64,000 bases of DNA from an uncultured Desulfobacteraceae bacterium (lineage in GTDB: Bacteria; Desulfobacterota; Desulfobacteria; Desulfobacterales; UBA2174): positions 1-64,000 of the forward strand of contig CALJLV010000065.1 in NCBI GenBank assembly GCA_937982505.1. Direction: 5' to 3'. The notes beneath the pieces are model-generated. The model was not told the DNA's origin, did no database searches, and saw nothing but the letters and a program-made list of their open reading frames with translations. This document shows positions 43,728 through 52,189 of the stretch, one piece after another (the stretch's first letter is position 1; every line of letters starts with the position of its first letter). The translations under genes and the position numbers were made by a program.

Positions 43728-43808
43728 GGGACATGCCGGCCTTTGATGATCGCCAAGCGCCATGGCCCCTTGCGGGGGCCGCACCTTTGAAGGACCCGCC
43801 AGCCCCGA

Positions 43809-44318
43809 TCAGCGCCCGGATCCGTCTTTAGGGGGGCATTGGGCGAATTTTTCGGTAAGGCGGCGCTTGACCATGGGCGGCACCATGTCGGCGATGTCGC
43901 CGCCGAATTTGGCGGCCTCCTTGATGATCGAACTGCTGGTGAAGATCCAGCGCAGCCCGGTCATCAAAAAGACCGTCTGCACCTCACGGTTGAGCTTGCG
44001 GTTCATCAAGGCCAGCTGGAATTCGTATTCGAAATCGCTCACGGCCCGCATGCCCCGCAGGATGGCATGGGCGCCGCGACGGCTGGCGTAATCCACCAGC
44101 AGCCCGTCGAAGGCGTCCACCTCGACGTTCTGGAAATCGGCCAGCACGGTGCGCAGCATGTCCAGCCGCTCGGGCACGGTAAACAGGGCCTTCTTTCCGG
44201 GGTTATGCAAAATGGCGACAATGATGCGATCGAACAGCTTCAACCCGCGTTCGACGATGTCCAGATGGCCGTTGGTCACCGGATCGAACGATCCGGGATA
44301 GATGGCGATATGCTGCAT
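43809..44318 (-). CDS. coaD: Phosphopantetheine adenylyltransferase
   Basis: A 169-aa enzyme making dephospho-CoA from 4'-phosphopantetheine and ATP, the penultimate step of CoA synthesis. The nucleotidyltransferase motif TxxH-type GSFDPVTNGHLDIVERG is at the start and FTSSSIIKEAAKFGGDI is at the end. It follows rsmD after a 146-bp spacer that can form GC-rich hairpins. Confidence 0.97.
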   Translation of the reverse strand: MQHIAIYPGSFDPVTNGHLDIVERGLKLFDRIIVAILHNPGKKALFTVPERLDMLRTVLADFQNVEVDAFDGLLVDYASRRGAHAILRGMRAVSDFEYEFQLALMNRKLNREVQTVFLMTGLRWIFTSSSIIKEAAKFGGDIADMVPPMVKRRLTEKFAQCPPKDGSGR

Positions 44319-44464
44319 GCGTAAAGCGCTCCCGGGGCCTGATCAGTTGCAGGAGCGGCACGGGGTCGGTTGGCCCCCGGGGGGGGCCAGGGGCCCCGGG
44401 CAAGCCGGCCCGGAATCCGCTGCAGCGCCACCCTGTGGACCAGCCGTGCCGCCAAAATGCGCTC

Positions 44465-45016
44465 TCATAGCACGCGGCTCAAAAAAGACACAAGGCTTTT
44501 CCCATAGCGGCGCTGGTCTTCCAGGCGCCAGGCGGTCGCCAAAGGCGGCAGACTTTCCGCGGGCGCGTGCTCGATAACGATCATGGCCTGGGCGGACAGG
44601 CGCGCCGACCGGGTCCAGCAGGCCAGGGCCGCGGCCACCAGGCCCTGGGCATAGGGCGGATCCATGAAGACCAGATCGCAAACCGGCAGGCCGATCCGGG
44701 GCGGCGGCGTCTGGCAGGCATCCCCACGAAGCACCCGGCCCCGCCCGGCGAAACCGCAGGCCTCCAGGTTGCGCCGGATCAGTGCCGCCGCCGCGGCACG
44801 CTGGTCGATGAACCAGGCGGCGGACGCGCCGCGGCTCAGGGCCTCGATGCCCAGGGCGCCGGTTCCGGCAAACAGATCCAGCACCACGGCCTGCTGGATC
44901 CGCGGACCGAGGATGTTGAAAATGCTTTCGCGCAGCCGGTCGGCCGTGGGGCGGATGGACCGGTCCGCGGGGGCAAAGAGGCGCTTTCCGCGCCGCTGGC
45001 CGGCGATGACGCGCAA
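44465..45016 (-). CDS. rsmD: 16S rRNA (guanine(966)-N2)-methyltransferase
   Basis: A 183-aa RsmD enzyme that methylates G966 of 16S rRNA. SAM motif I is LDLFAGTGALGIEALSRG and the catalytic motif IV is FMDPPYAQG. The N-terminal RVIAGQRRGKRL is typical. The start is TTG 45016 with AAAAGGAG upstream; there is no ATG at the right place. It lies 13 bp after ntrX, and the rsmD-coaD pairing is widespread. Confidence 0.92.
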   Translation of the reverse strand: MRVIAGQRRGKRLFAPADRSIRPTADRLRESIFNILGPRIQQAVVLDLFAGTGALGIEALSRGASAAWFIDQRAAAAALIRRNLEACGFAGRGRVLRGDACQTPPPRIGLPVCDLVFMDPPYAQGLVAAALACWTRSARLSAQAMIVIEHAPAESLPPLATAWRLEDQRRYGKSLVSFLSRVL

Positions 45017-45029
45017 TCGAGGCTCCTTT

Positions 45030-46388
45030 TCAGGTGTCTTCTTCCAGTCCCCTGAGCTTTTTGTGCAGATAGCTGCGCGTGACCCCGATGGCCTCGGCGG
45101 TGCGGGTGATGTTGAAATTCTGCTCCTGGAGTTTGCGCTGGATGAAAGACTCCTCGAAGCTGCGCCGCGCCGCTTTGAGGTTTTCAGCGGTGAACGGATC
45201 GACGGCCGCCTCGTCGAGCTCGGAAAAGTCCCGGTAGGCGGCGGGGATATCGGCCAGGTCGATGACCTCCTTTTCCACCAGGATGTCGAGCCGCTCCACC
45301 AAATTGCGCAGTTCGCGGACATTGCCCGGCCACGCATGGCGTCCCAGGGCCGCCACCGCCTCGGGGGTAATCGTCTTGGCCCGGCTGCCGTTCTGGGCGG
45401 CAATCTCCTGGAAAAAAATGTCCACCAGGACCGGGATGTCCTCCGGCCGCTGGCGCAGCGGAGCGATCTGAATCGGAATCACGTTGAGCCGGTAGTAGAG
45501 GTCTTCGCGGAACTGGCCCGCGGCGATGGCCTGTTCCAGGTTCTTGTTGGATGCGGCGATCACCCGCACGTCCACGGTGAGGGTGCGGCTTCCGCCGACG
45601 CGCTGGAACTGATATTTTTCCAGAAACTCCAGGATCTTGCCCTGGGTCTTGAGGCTCATGTCGCTGATTTCGTCCAGAAACAAAGTGCCGCCGTGGGCCA
45701 GCTCGAAGCGGCCCCGCTTCTTGGGCGTGCTGGGGTCGAAAGCCTCTTTTTCATGGCCGAACAACTCGCTCTCGATCCTCTCCTCGGGAATCACGGCGCA
45801 GTTGACCACGACCAGGGGGTGGTCGGCTCTCGGGCTCAGATGGTGAATCGTGCGGGCCACCAGTTCCTTGCCGGTGCCGTTTTCGCCGGTGATCAGCACC
45901 GAGGCGGCCTTGGGGGCGGCTGCGGCGATGATCTTGCGCAGCTCGCGGGTGGCGGGGCTGTGCCCGCTGATGGCGTTTTTCTCGATGGTCTTTTTGCGCA
46001 GATATCGGTTTTCTTCCTCCAAGCGCTTGAAATTCAAAGCGTTGTTGATGGAAACGATCAGTTTTTCGATGGACAGGGGCTTTTCGATCATGTCGAAGGC
46101 CCCGTGCTTGACGGCGGTAACCGCCGTTTCGATGTTCCCATGCCCCGTGATGATGACCACCGGCAGAAACGGGTGCTGTTTTTTGATCTCCCGCAAGGTC
46201 TCGATCCCGTCGATCCCGGGCATCCAGATGTCCAGGACCACCAGGTCCGGCGCCTGGGCCTCGATCTGCTTGAGGGCCTCGTAGCCGTTGGAGGCCGTGA
46301 TGACCTCGTAGCCCTCGTCACCCAGCAGACCGCCGAGGGACTGGAGGATGGACGGTTCGTCGTCAACGATCAGAATGGATGGGAACAT
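45030..46388 (-). CDS. ntrX: NtrX-like response regulator lacking GAFTGA
   Basis: A 452-aa NtrC-family protein. Receiver (1-120) with Asp53 in LVVLDIWMPG; AAA+ domain (about 140-375) with Walker A GENGTGKE (168-175) and Walker B GGTLFLDEIS; Fis-type DNA-binding helix at the end (ITRTAEAIGVTRSYLHKKLR). Where sigma-54 activators have GAFTGA, this protein reads EAFDPS (215-220), followed by TPKKRGRFE, so contact with sigma-54 is unlikely. It directly follows its kinase gene ntrY. Confidence 0.9.
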   Translation of the reverse strand: MFPSILIVDDEPSILQSLGGLLGDEGYEVITASNGYEALKQIEAQAPDLVVLDIWMPGIDGIETLREIKKQHPFLPVVIITGHGNIETAVTAVKHGAFDMIEKPLSIEKLIVSINNALNFKRLEEENRYLRKKTIEKNAISGHSPATRELRKIIAAAAPKAASVLITGENGTGKELVARTIHHLSPRADHPLVVVNCAVIPEERIESELFGHEKEAFDPSTPKKRGRFELAHGGTLFLDEISDMSLKTQGKILEFLEKYQFQRVGGSRTLTVDVRVIAASNKNLEQAIAAGQFREDLYYRLNVIPIQIAPLRQRPEDIPVLVDIFFQEIAAQNGSRAKTITPEAVAALGRHAWPGNVRELRNLVERLDILVEKEVIDLADIPAAYRDFSELDEAAVDPFTAENLKAARRSFEESFIQRKLQEQNFNITRTAEAIGVTRSYLHKKLRGLEEDT

Positions 46389-46448
46389 CGGCGCTCCTCG
46401 ATTCTAGTGCATCTCGATGGCGAATTTCTCCGCTTCCCTCTAACCGCC

Positions 46449-48683
46449 TCAGGCCGGAAGTTCAATCACGAATTTGGCCCCCCGCGGCAAATTGCTCTCG
46501 GCCCGGATGGTGCCGCCGTGCTCTGAAAGGATGGTGTTGACGATGGTCAACCCGAGCCCCATGCCGCTCTTCTTGGTGGAAAAATTGGGCTCGAAAAGCC
46601 GTGAACGGTTCTTGAGGGGAATCCCCATGCCGTCATCGGCCACCTCGATGAGAACCAGGGCGTTTTCCGGGTCGTGGGACAGGGTCACGGTCACCGTGCC
46701 GGATCGGCGCACCGCGGTCACGGCATTGTCCACCAGGTTGATGAGCGCCTGCTTGATCTGCTGGCGGTCCAGGTGAAGGGTCGGGATCGGATTGCGGATG
46801 TGGATGCCGAAGCGCACCTGCTCGTAGCCCTCGCGGTACAGGGCGATGGTCTCCTCGACGATGGGCGCCAGCTCGCAGGGTTCGCGCACCGCGGCCGGAA
46901 ACCGGGCAAAGGCGGAAAATTCGTTGACCATGTTGCGGATCAGCTCCACATGGTCGATGATCATGCGCACGCACTCCTCGAATACCGGTTCGTTGAGGCG
47001 CGCGGCATACTTGCGCTTGAGGCGCTGGGCGGACAGGGTGATGGGCGTGAGCGGGTTCTTGACTTCGTGGGCGATGCGGCGCGCCACCTCCCGCCAGGCC
47101 GCCATGCGCTGGGCCTTCTCCAGTTCGGTAAGGTCGTCGAACACGCAGACCACGCCCATGTGACGGTTGCTGTCGTCGGTCAACGCGCTGGCATGGGCCA
47201 TGAAACTGCGCGGCTGGCCGGCCACCGTGACCGCGAGGGGAATCTCCAGGGTTTCTTCCGGCGCGCTGCGCAGGCGGTCCACGACCTCGGCGGCCATCTC
47301 CAGCAGCTCCCCTGAAAGGACCTCTGGAAAGGGGCGATCGAGAATTTGGCCGGCCCGCAGATCGAGCATTCGTTCCGCCGAAGGGTTGAAATTGGTGATA
47401 CGGCCGTCGGCGGACACCGAAATCACCCCCGCGGAAACGTTGCGCAGCAGAATCTCCATGTACTGCCGGCGCGCCTCGATTTCCACGTTGCGCTCGCTCA
47501 GGGTGCGCGCCGAAGCCTCGAGCTGCTCGCGGCTGGTGCGCAGATCGCGGGTCATCTGGTTGAAGGCATCCACCAGGCTGCCGATCTCGTCGTCGGCGGG
47601 TGCGGCAATGGAGAAGCCCAGATCGCCCTCGGCCACCCGCCGGGTCCCTTCCGCCAGCTGGCGCAGTGGGATGGTGATGGTCTTGGCCAGGAAAAAGGCG
47701 AACCAGAGGGCGCAAAAGACCACCAGCAGCCCCACTACGGACAGGGTGATGTAGTAGGTGATGCGGATCGGCTCCTTGAGCAGTTTGATCTGCTGATACT
47801 CGGCGAAGCCTCGGGAAATGGAATCCAGCTTGAGCGACAGCTCGGGATCGATGACATGACCGAGGGCCACATAGGCTTCGGCCTCACCACGCCCGACCCC
47901 GAAAGGCACCGTGGCGATGGTGCGCAGCAGCTCACCGTAGGCCGCCGTGTGGGTGACCGTGCGCACCCCTCCGGGCGGGATCTCCGCCAGCAGTTCCTCG
48001 CTGGACAGCACCGGAAGCTGCCCCCCGCCGGGATTGTCGGCAACCGCCAGGTCGATCCGCCGGGCCCCCGGATCGTAGACCTCCACGCCGTGGACATTGA
48101 AGGCCCGCTGGACCACGTGGATATAATTGTTCAGGTTCTTGCGGCGGCTGACCTCCATGTATCTCTTGACCCGGATCTGATAGGCCACCCGTTCGAGAAA
48201 AAAACGATTGGTGGCTTCGGCCCGCTGGTAGATCTGCTGTCCCACGGTCAGCGAATTGGCCAGCGCCTGCTCCACCGGCACATTGAACCAGAATTCAATG
48301 CTGGTGGTGATGAAGTTGATGGCGAAGAAAAACAGAATCGAGGTGGGCATGAGGGTCAGGGCGATGAAGGCCACCACCAGACGGGTGCGCAGCCTGGCCC
48401 CCATGATGCGCCGGCGGCGTTCGTAGAGCAGCTTCACCAGGTTGCGGAAAACCAGAAATATCAACAAGATGAGAAGGATCAGGTTGATATTGATGACGAT
48501 GAACATCAAGATGGTGTTGGACACCGGGATCCCGGCCCCGAAGCGCAGAATTTGGGTTTCCGCGTAGGTCAGGACCGCCATCAACACCAGAATGGCGACG
48601 ATCAGGATTTTCTCGCGGCGGCGGCGGTGGCGTTCGTCCTCGGACAACACCTGCCCGCCAGGCTTGACGGAACCGGGGATCAT
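46449..48683 (-). CDS. ntrY: NtrY-like sensor histidine kinase
   Basis: A 744-aa membrane kinase. Membrane helices lie at about 27-47, 56-80 and 106-128, then an extracytoplasmic region (about 130-300), a further helix (about 308-330), HAMP (about 330-385), PAS (about 415-520), HisKA with phospho-His in REVARRIAHEVKNPLTPI, and HATPase with LINLVDNAVTAVRRSG and GMGLGLTIVNTILSEHG. This is the NtrY layout. ATG 48683 is used; TTG 48689 would add two residues, and neither has a strong ribosome site. Partner: ntrX, 60 bp downstream. Confidence 0.93.
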   Translation of the reverse strand: MIPGSVKPGGQVLSEDERHRRRREKILIVAILVLMAVLTYAETQILRFGAGIPVSNTILMFIVININLILLILLIFLVFRNLVKLLYERRRRIMGARLRTRLVVAFIALTLMPTSILFFFAINFITTSIEFWFNVPVEQALANSLTVGQQIYQRAEATNRFFLERVAYQIRVKRYMEVSRRKNLNNYIHVVQRAFNVHGVEVYDPGARRIDLAVADNPGGGQLPVLSSEELLAEIPPGGVRTVTHTAAYGELLRTIATVPFGVGRGEAEAYVALGHVIDPELSLKLDSISRGFAEYQQIKLLKEPIRITYYITLSVVGLLVVFCALWFAFFLAKTITIPLRQLAEGTRRVAEGDLGFSIAAPADDEIGSLVDAFNQMTRDLRTSREQLEASARTLSERNVEIEARRQYMEILLRNVSAGVISVSADGRITNFNPSAERMLDLRAGQILDRPFPEVLSGELLEMAAEVVDRLRSAPEETLEIPLAVTVAGQPRSFMAHASALTDDSNRHMGVVCVFDDLTELEKAQRMAAWREVARRIAHEVKNPLTPITLSAQRLKRKYAARLNEPVFEECVRMIIDHVELIRNMVNEFSAFARFPAAVREPCELAPIVEETIALYREGYEQVRFGIHIRNPIPTLHLDRQQIKQALINLVDNAVTAVRRSGTVTVTLSHDPENALVLIEVADDGMGIPLKNRSRLFEPNFSTKKSGMGLGLTIVNTILSEHGGTIRAESNLPRGAKFVIELPA

Positions 48684-48733
48684 GGCCAATGGCGGCGACA
48701 GGGGCCGCAGGGCCCCTGGTCAGTAAATCCTGG

Positions 48734-49303
48734 TCAGTAAATAAAGTCGACGGTGTACCAGTCGGTCTCGAAATCCCACATGGACAAGAAAAAAAGCACG
48801 TGGTGCAGGTAGAAAGGCAGGGTCAGCCGGCTCAGCTCGGCCTTGGCCCGCAACTGATACTGCCTCCCCTTTTCGAGCTGGTGAAGGGCCGCCACCTTCA
48901 GCCCTTCCACCGAGGTCATCCACTGGATAGCCTCTTCCAGGGACCGCGTCACCCGGGGCTTTCCCGGCTCCCAGGAGCGCATGACGGTAAACTCCTCCTT
49001 GAGCGTCTCGTAGCGCAGCGTGTGGGTCACGGTAATGTCGGCGATCCGGCGGTCGAGCCAGAAGCGGCGCACCTCGTGGAGGGAGGTCAGAAAGGAGAAG
49101 CTGGCCGGCACGCCCCCACGGATGGCCTCGAGGGTCTCGGGGCGAAAGGCCCCTTCGACCCTCAGGTAGATCAGCAGGTCATCCCGGGTATTGGTGACCG
49201 TGAAATCGGTGAGGCGGGCTTCCTGGGCATAGCCGCCGGGGGGCCCCAAAAGAGGTGCCAACAGGCAGAAGCAGGCCAACAGGATGCGTCGCGAAACCGT
49301 CAT
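48734..49303 (-). CDS. DUF4390 exported protein
   Basis: A 189-aa protein with an N-terminal signal peptide (RRILLACFCLLAPLLG, cut near YAQ). The domain matches DUF4390: EARLTDFTVTNTRDDLLIYLRVEG and the C-terminal LPFYLHHVLFFLSMWDFETDWY. DUF4390 genes commonly sit just before ntrY, suggesting that the protein lies in the sensing path, but no function is shown. It is between lpxC and ntrY here. Confidence 0.85.
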   Translation of the reverse strand: MTVSRRILLACFCLLAPLLGPPGGYAQEARLTDFTVTNTRDDLLIYLRVEGAFRPETLEAIRGGVPASFSFLTSLHEVRRFWLDRRIADITVTHTLRYETLKEEFTVMRSWEPGKPRVTRSLEEAIQWMTSVEGLKVAALHQLEKGRQYQLRAKAELSRLTLPFYLHHVLFFLSMWDFETDWYTVDFIY

Positions 49304-49371
49304 GGTCGTCCATTCCAGGCTTTGTCAAGCCCGTTGCGGCGGCCGCCAGGATGCCGGCCCCCGCCGCCGGC

Positions 49372-50307
49372 TCAGCCGGCGCACCCCGCCATGGGTTGCG
49401 GCGCGCGGGCGCGCGCGACGGATGCCACCGCATCCTTTGGGGCGAGGATGGTACGGGTTTCCCATGCGTCTTTGCGCGCAAAAAAATGCTTGATGAACGC
49501 GTGGTTGAGGGCATGGCCGGATTTTTCGACCACCACATGGCCCATGAGGGGCATGCCCAGAAGGGAAAAATCCCCGATGCAGTCCAGGATCTTGTGCCGT
49601 ACGAACTCGTCGGCGAAACGCAGCCCGCCCTCATTGAGAACCCGGTCCTGGGCCACCACCACGGCATTGGCCAGACTACCTCCCCTGGCCAGGCCGTAGC
49701 GCTGCATGACCTCCAGGTCCTGCAGCAGGCCGAAGGTGCGGGCGCCGGCGATCTCCCGGGCAAAGACCGCATCGCAGACCTCCACGGTGAGCGACTGGCG
49801 GCCGATGATCGGATGATCGTAGGCGATGGCGCAGGTGATGGTGTAGGTGTCGGCCGGATACAGGCTGACCGCCTTGCCGTTTTCCCGCAGGATGATGGGC
49901 TCCTTGACCACGAAGTAGCAGCGCGGCCCGGGTTGAGCGACGATTCCCGCCGCCATCAGCTCCCGGGTGAAGGGACCGGCGCTGCCGTCCATCACCGGCA
50001 CCTCGTAGGCATCCAGCTCCACCCGGGCATTGTCGACGCAAAGACCGGCAAAGGCCGCCATGAGATGCTCGATGGTGGAAACGATGAATCCGTTGTAGCC
50101 GATGACGGTGGCCTGACTGGTGTCCACCACGCGGTTGAAATGAGCCGTGATTCCCGGCGAGTCGGACAGATCGGTGCGGAAAAACTTGATGCCGTGGTTC
50201 ACTGGCGCCGGCAGAATGGTCAGGTTGACGGTCTTGCCCGAATGCAGACCGACACCGCGACATCGAACCGGGTGGGCCAGGGTGCGTTGCTGCAGGTAAG
50301 GGAACAT
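49372..50307 (-). CDS. lpxC: UDP-3-O-acyl-N-acetylglucosamine deacetylase
   Basis: A 311-aa zinc enzyme for the first committed step of lipid A synthesis, showing that the cell makes LPS. Zinc ligands are in STIEHLMAAFAGL (His) and HKILDCIGDFSLLG (His, Asp); the catalytic His is in GHALNHAFIKHFF. The N-terminal RGVGLHSGKTVNL is typical. The start at 50307 is set by homology; the ribosome site is weak. Confidence 0.97.
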   Translation of the reverse strand: MFPYLQQRTLAHPVRCRGVGLHSGKTVNLTILPAPVNHGIKFFRTDLSDSPGITAHFNRVVDTSQATVIGYNGFIVSTIEHLMAAFAGLCVDNARVELDAYEVPVMDGSAGPFTRELMAAGIVAQPGPRCYFVVKEPIILRENGKAVSLYPADTYTITCAIAYDHPIIGRQSLTVEVCDAVFAREIAGARTFGLLQDLEVMQRYGLARGGSLANAVVVAQDRVLNEGGLRFADEFVRHKILDCIGDFSLLGMPLMGHVVVEKSGHALNHAFIKHFFARKDAWETRTILAPKDAVASVARARAPQPMAGCAG

Positions 50308-50428
50308 AGGATTACCGCTTGGCGGGGCGCCGGTTGGGGCGGCCCGCGCACCCAGGCCGACCGGATGGCGCCGGCGCCCGTGACGCGACGCCGGTGCTGC
50401 TCCGACCGGCCTGGATGCAAAAGTTTTG

Positions 50429-50458
50429 TTTACAATCAAAGACGTTACATTGTACTAA
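50429..50458 (+). promoter_or_regulatory. Candidate promoter of comM
   Basis: TTTACA at 50429-50434, 18 bp, TACTAA at 50453-50458, in an AT-rich patch. A 6-bp dyad (TACAAT, 12 nt, ATTGTA) overlaps the promoter and could be an operator. Confidence 0.45.
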
Positions 50459-50551
50459 AATATCGCCTTGTAGCGCAGGATTCCCCTGTTTGGCAAGCGA
50501 TTCCGACACAGACCGTCCGGCATGGGGCGGATCGATGCGGCCCATCGCGTT

Positions 50552-50581
50552 CCCGAAGGCCCCCCGAGCAGGGCCTTCGGG
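50552..50581 (+). promoter_or_regulatory. 11-bp perfect hairpin in the comM leader
   Basis: CCCGAAGGCCC and GGGCCTTCGGG pair perfectly around an 8-nt loop, ending 39 nt before the TTG start. No T-run follows on either strand, so it is not a standard terminator; a translation or stability role is possible. Confidence 0.55.
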
Positions 50582-50620
50582 CATCGGGCGGCCGCTGCGG
50601 GGGGTTCACAGGGAGGCGTT

Positions 50621-52162
50621 TTGCTGGCCAAGGTACACAGCAGTGCGGTGATGGGCATCGATGCCTATCTGGTGGAAGTCGAGGTGGACATCGCCCCGGG
50701 GCTGCCCGCCTACACCACCGTGGGGCTGCCGGAAACGGCGGTCAAGGAGAGCAAGGAGCGGGTCAAGGCGGCCATCGTCAATTCGGGCTATGAATTTCCC
50801 GACGACCGGATCACGGTCAACCTGGCGCCGGCCAGCATCAAGAAGGAAGGCACCGGCTTCGATCTGCCCGTTGCCCTGGGAATCCTGGCCGCCACCGGCA
50901 TCGCGCCCCAGGCGCGCATGGAACGCTACCTGGTGCTGGGTGAACTCTCCCTGGACGGCCGGATCAAGGCGGTCAAGGGATCCTTGCCCATGGCCCTGCG
51001 CGCCCGGGCCGCCGGCATGGCCGGCATCATCGTCCCGCGCGAAAACGGCTCCGAGGCGGCCGTGGTGGGTGATATCGACGTGTTTCCAGTGGTCGACCTG
51101 CCCCAGGTGGTGGAATTCTTGCGCGGCATGGCGGCCGTTCCGCCACTGCGGCTCGACGTGGCGGCCCTCTTTGCCGAGCAGGCCCACGATGCGGGGGACT
51201 TTTCCGAGGTCATGGGCCAGGAGTACGTCAAGCGCGCCATGGAAGTGGCCGCGGCCGGAAGCCACAATCTGTTGATGATCGGCCCGCCGGGTTCGGGCAA
51301 AACCATGCTCGCCAGGCGGCTGGTGACCATCCTGCCGCCCCTCAGTTTCGCCGAGGCCATCGAGACCACCAAGGTCTTCAGCGTGGTGGGGCTGCTCACC
51401 GAGGGACGCCCCCTGGTGACCCGGCGCCCGTTTCGCGCCCCGCATCACACCATCTCCGACGCCGGTCTCATCGGCGGGGGACACATTCCGCGTCCCGGGG
51501 AGGTGAGTCTGGCCCACAACGGGGTCCTCTTTCTCGACGAGCTGCCCGAGTACAAGAAGCATGTCCTGGAAGTGCTGCGCCAGCCCCTGGAGGACCTGAA
51601 GGTGACCATCGCCCGGGCCGCCTCGACGTTGACCTACCCTTCGGCGGTGATGCTGGTGGCGGCCATGAATCCTTGCCCCTGCGGCTTTCTGGGCGATGAG
51701 CGCCATGAGTGCCGCTGCAGCCACACCCAGATCCACCGCTACCGCTCCAAGATTTCCGGCCCCCTGCTGGACCGCATCGACATCCATGTGGAAGTGCCGG
51801 CCGTGGCCTACCGGGAGCTGGCCGGCCAGGGGGTCCGCGGTGCCTCCTCGGCCGAGATGGCCCGGCGGGTGGCCGAGGCGCGCCAGCGCCAGACCCAACG
51901 CTTTGCCGGCACCCCGATCCACTGCAACGCCCAGATGCGGAGCCGGCACATCCGTCGCTTTTGCCCCGTTGACGCCGGCGGCCACCAGCTGCTGGAAAAC
52001 GCGGTGGACCGCCTCGGCCTCTCGGCCCGGGCCTACAACCGCGTGCTCAAAATCGGTCGCACCATCGCCGATCTGGAGGCCAGCGACGCCATCACGCCGC
52101 GCCACATCGGCGAGGCGATCCAGTACCGCAGCCTGGACCGCCGCAAGTTTGCCCTGGGCTGA
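50621..52162 (+). CDS. comM: YifB/ComM-family Mg chelatase-like ATPase
   Basis: A 513-aa AAA+ helicase-like protein; ComM helps branch migration during natural transformation. It has an N-terminal Lon-like domain (KVHSSAVMGIDAYLVEVEVD), Walker A GPPGSGKTMLARR, Walker B LFLDELPEY, a Cys cluster NPCPCGFLGDERHECRC and a C-terminal helical domain. The start is TTG 50621, just after GGGAGG; homologues begin at this Leu-Ala-Lys. ATG 50522 would add 33 residues without homology. Confidence 0.93.
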   Translation: MLAKVHSSAVMGIDAYLVEVEVDIAPGLPAYTTVGLPETAVKESKERVKAAIVNSGYEFPDDRITVNLAPASIKKEGTGFDLPVALGILAATGIAPQARMERYLVLGELSLDGRIKAVKGSLPMALRARAAGMAGIIVPRENGSEAAVVGDIDVFPVVDLPQVVEFLRGMAAVPPLRLDVAALFAEQAHDAGDFSEVMGQEYVKRAMEVAAAGSHNLLMIGPPGSGKTMLARRLVTILPPLSFAEAIETTKVFSVVGLLTEGRPLVTRRPFRAPHHTISDAGLIGGGHIPRPGEVSLAHNGVLFLDELPEYKKHVLEVLRQPLEDLKVTIARAASTLTYPSAVMLVAAMNPCPCGFLGDERHECRCSHTQIHRYRSKISGPLLDRIDIHVEVPAVAYRELAGQGVRGASSAEMARRVAEARQRQTQRFAGTPIHCNAQMRSRHIRRFCPVDAGGHQLLENAVDRLGLSARAYNRVLKIGRTIADLEASDAITPRHIGEAIQYRSLDRRKFALG

Positions 52163-52189
52163 CCGAAGGCGTCAGGCGCTGGTGGCGGA

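Larger units (their letters stand above)
50308..50620. other. Divergent region lpxC/comM, 313 bp
   Basis: It contains an AT-rich patch (50421-50463) with the rightward comM promoter and a TACAAT/ATTGTA dyad (50431-50436 and 50449-50454), then a leader of about 155 nt with an 11-bp hairpin (50552-50581). No gene of its own is seen; the frame from ATG 50522 simply runs into comM. Confidence 0.55.

Noticed and set aside
44340..44410. Strong GC palindromes between rsmD and coaD
   Set aside because: They can fold, but no T-run follows and GC-only spacers fold by chance, so I do not call a terminator.
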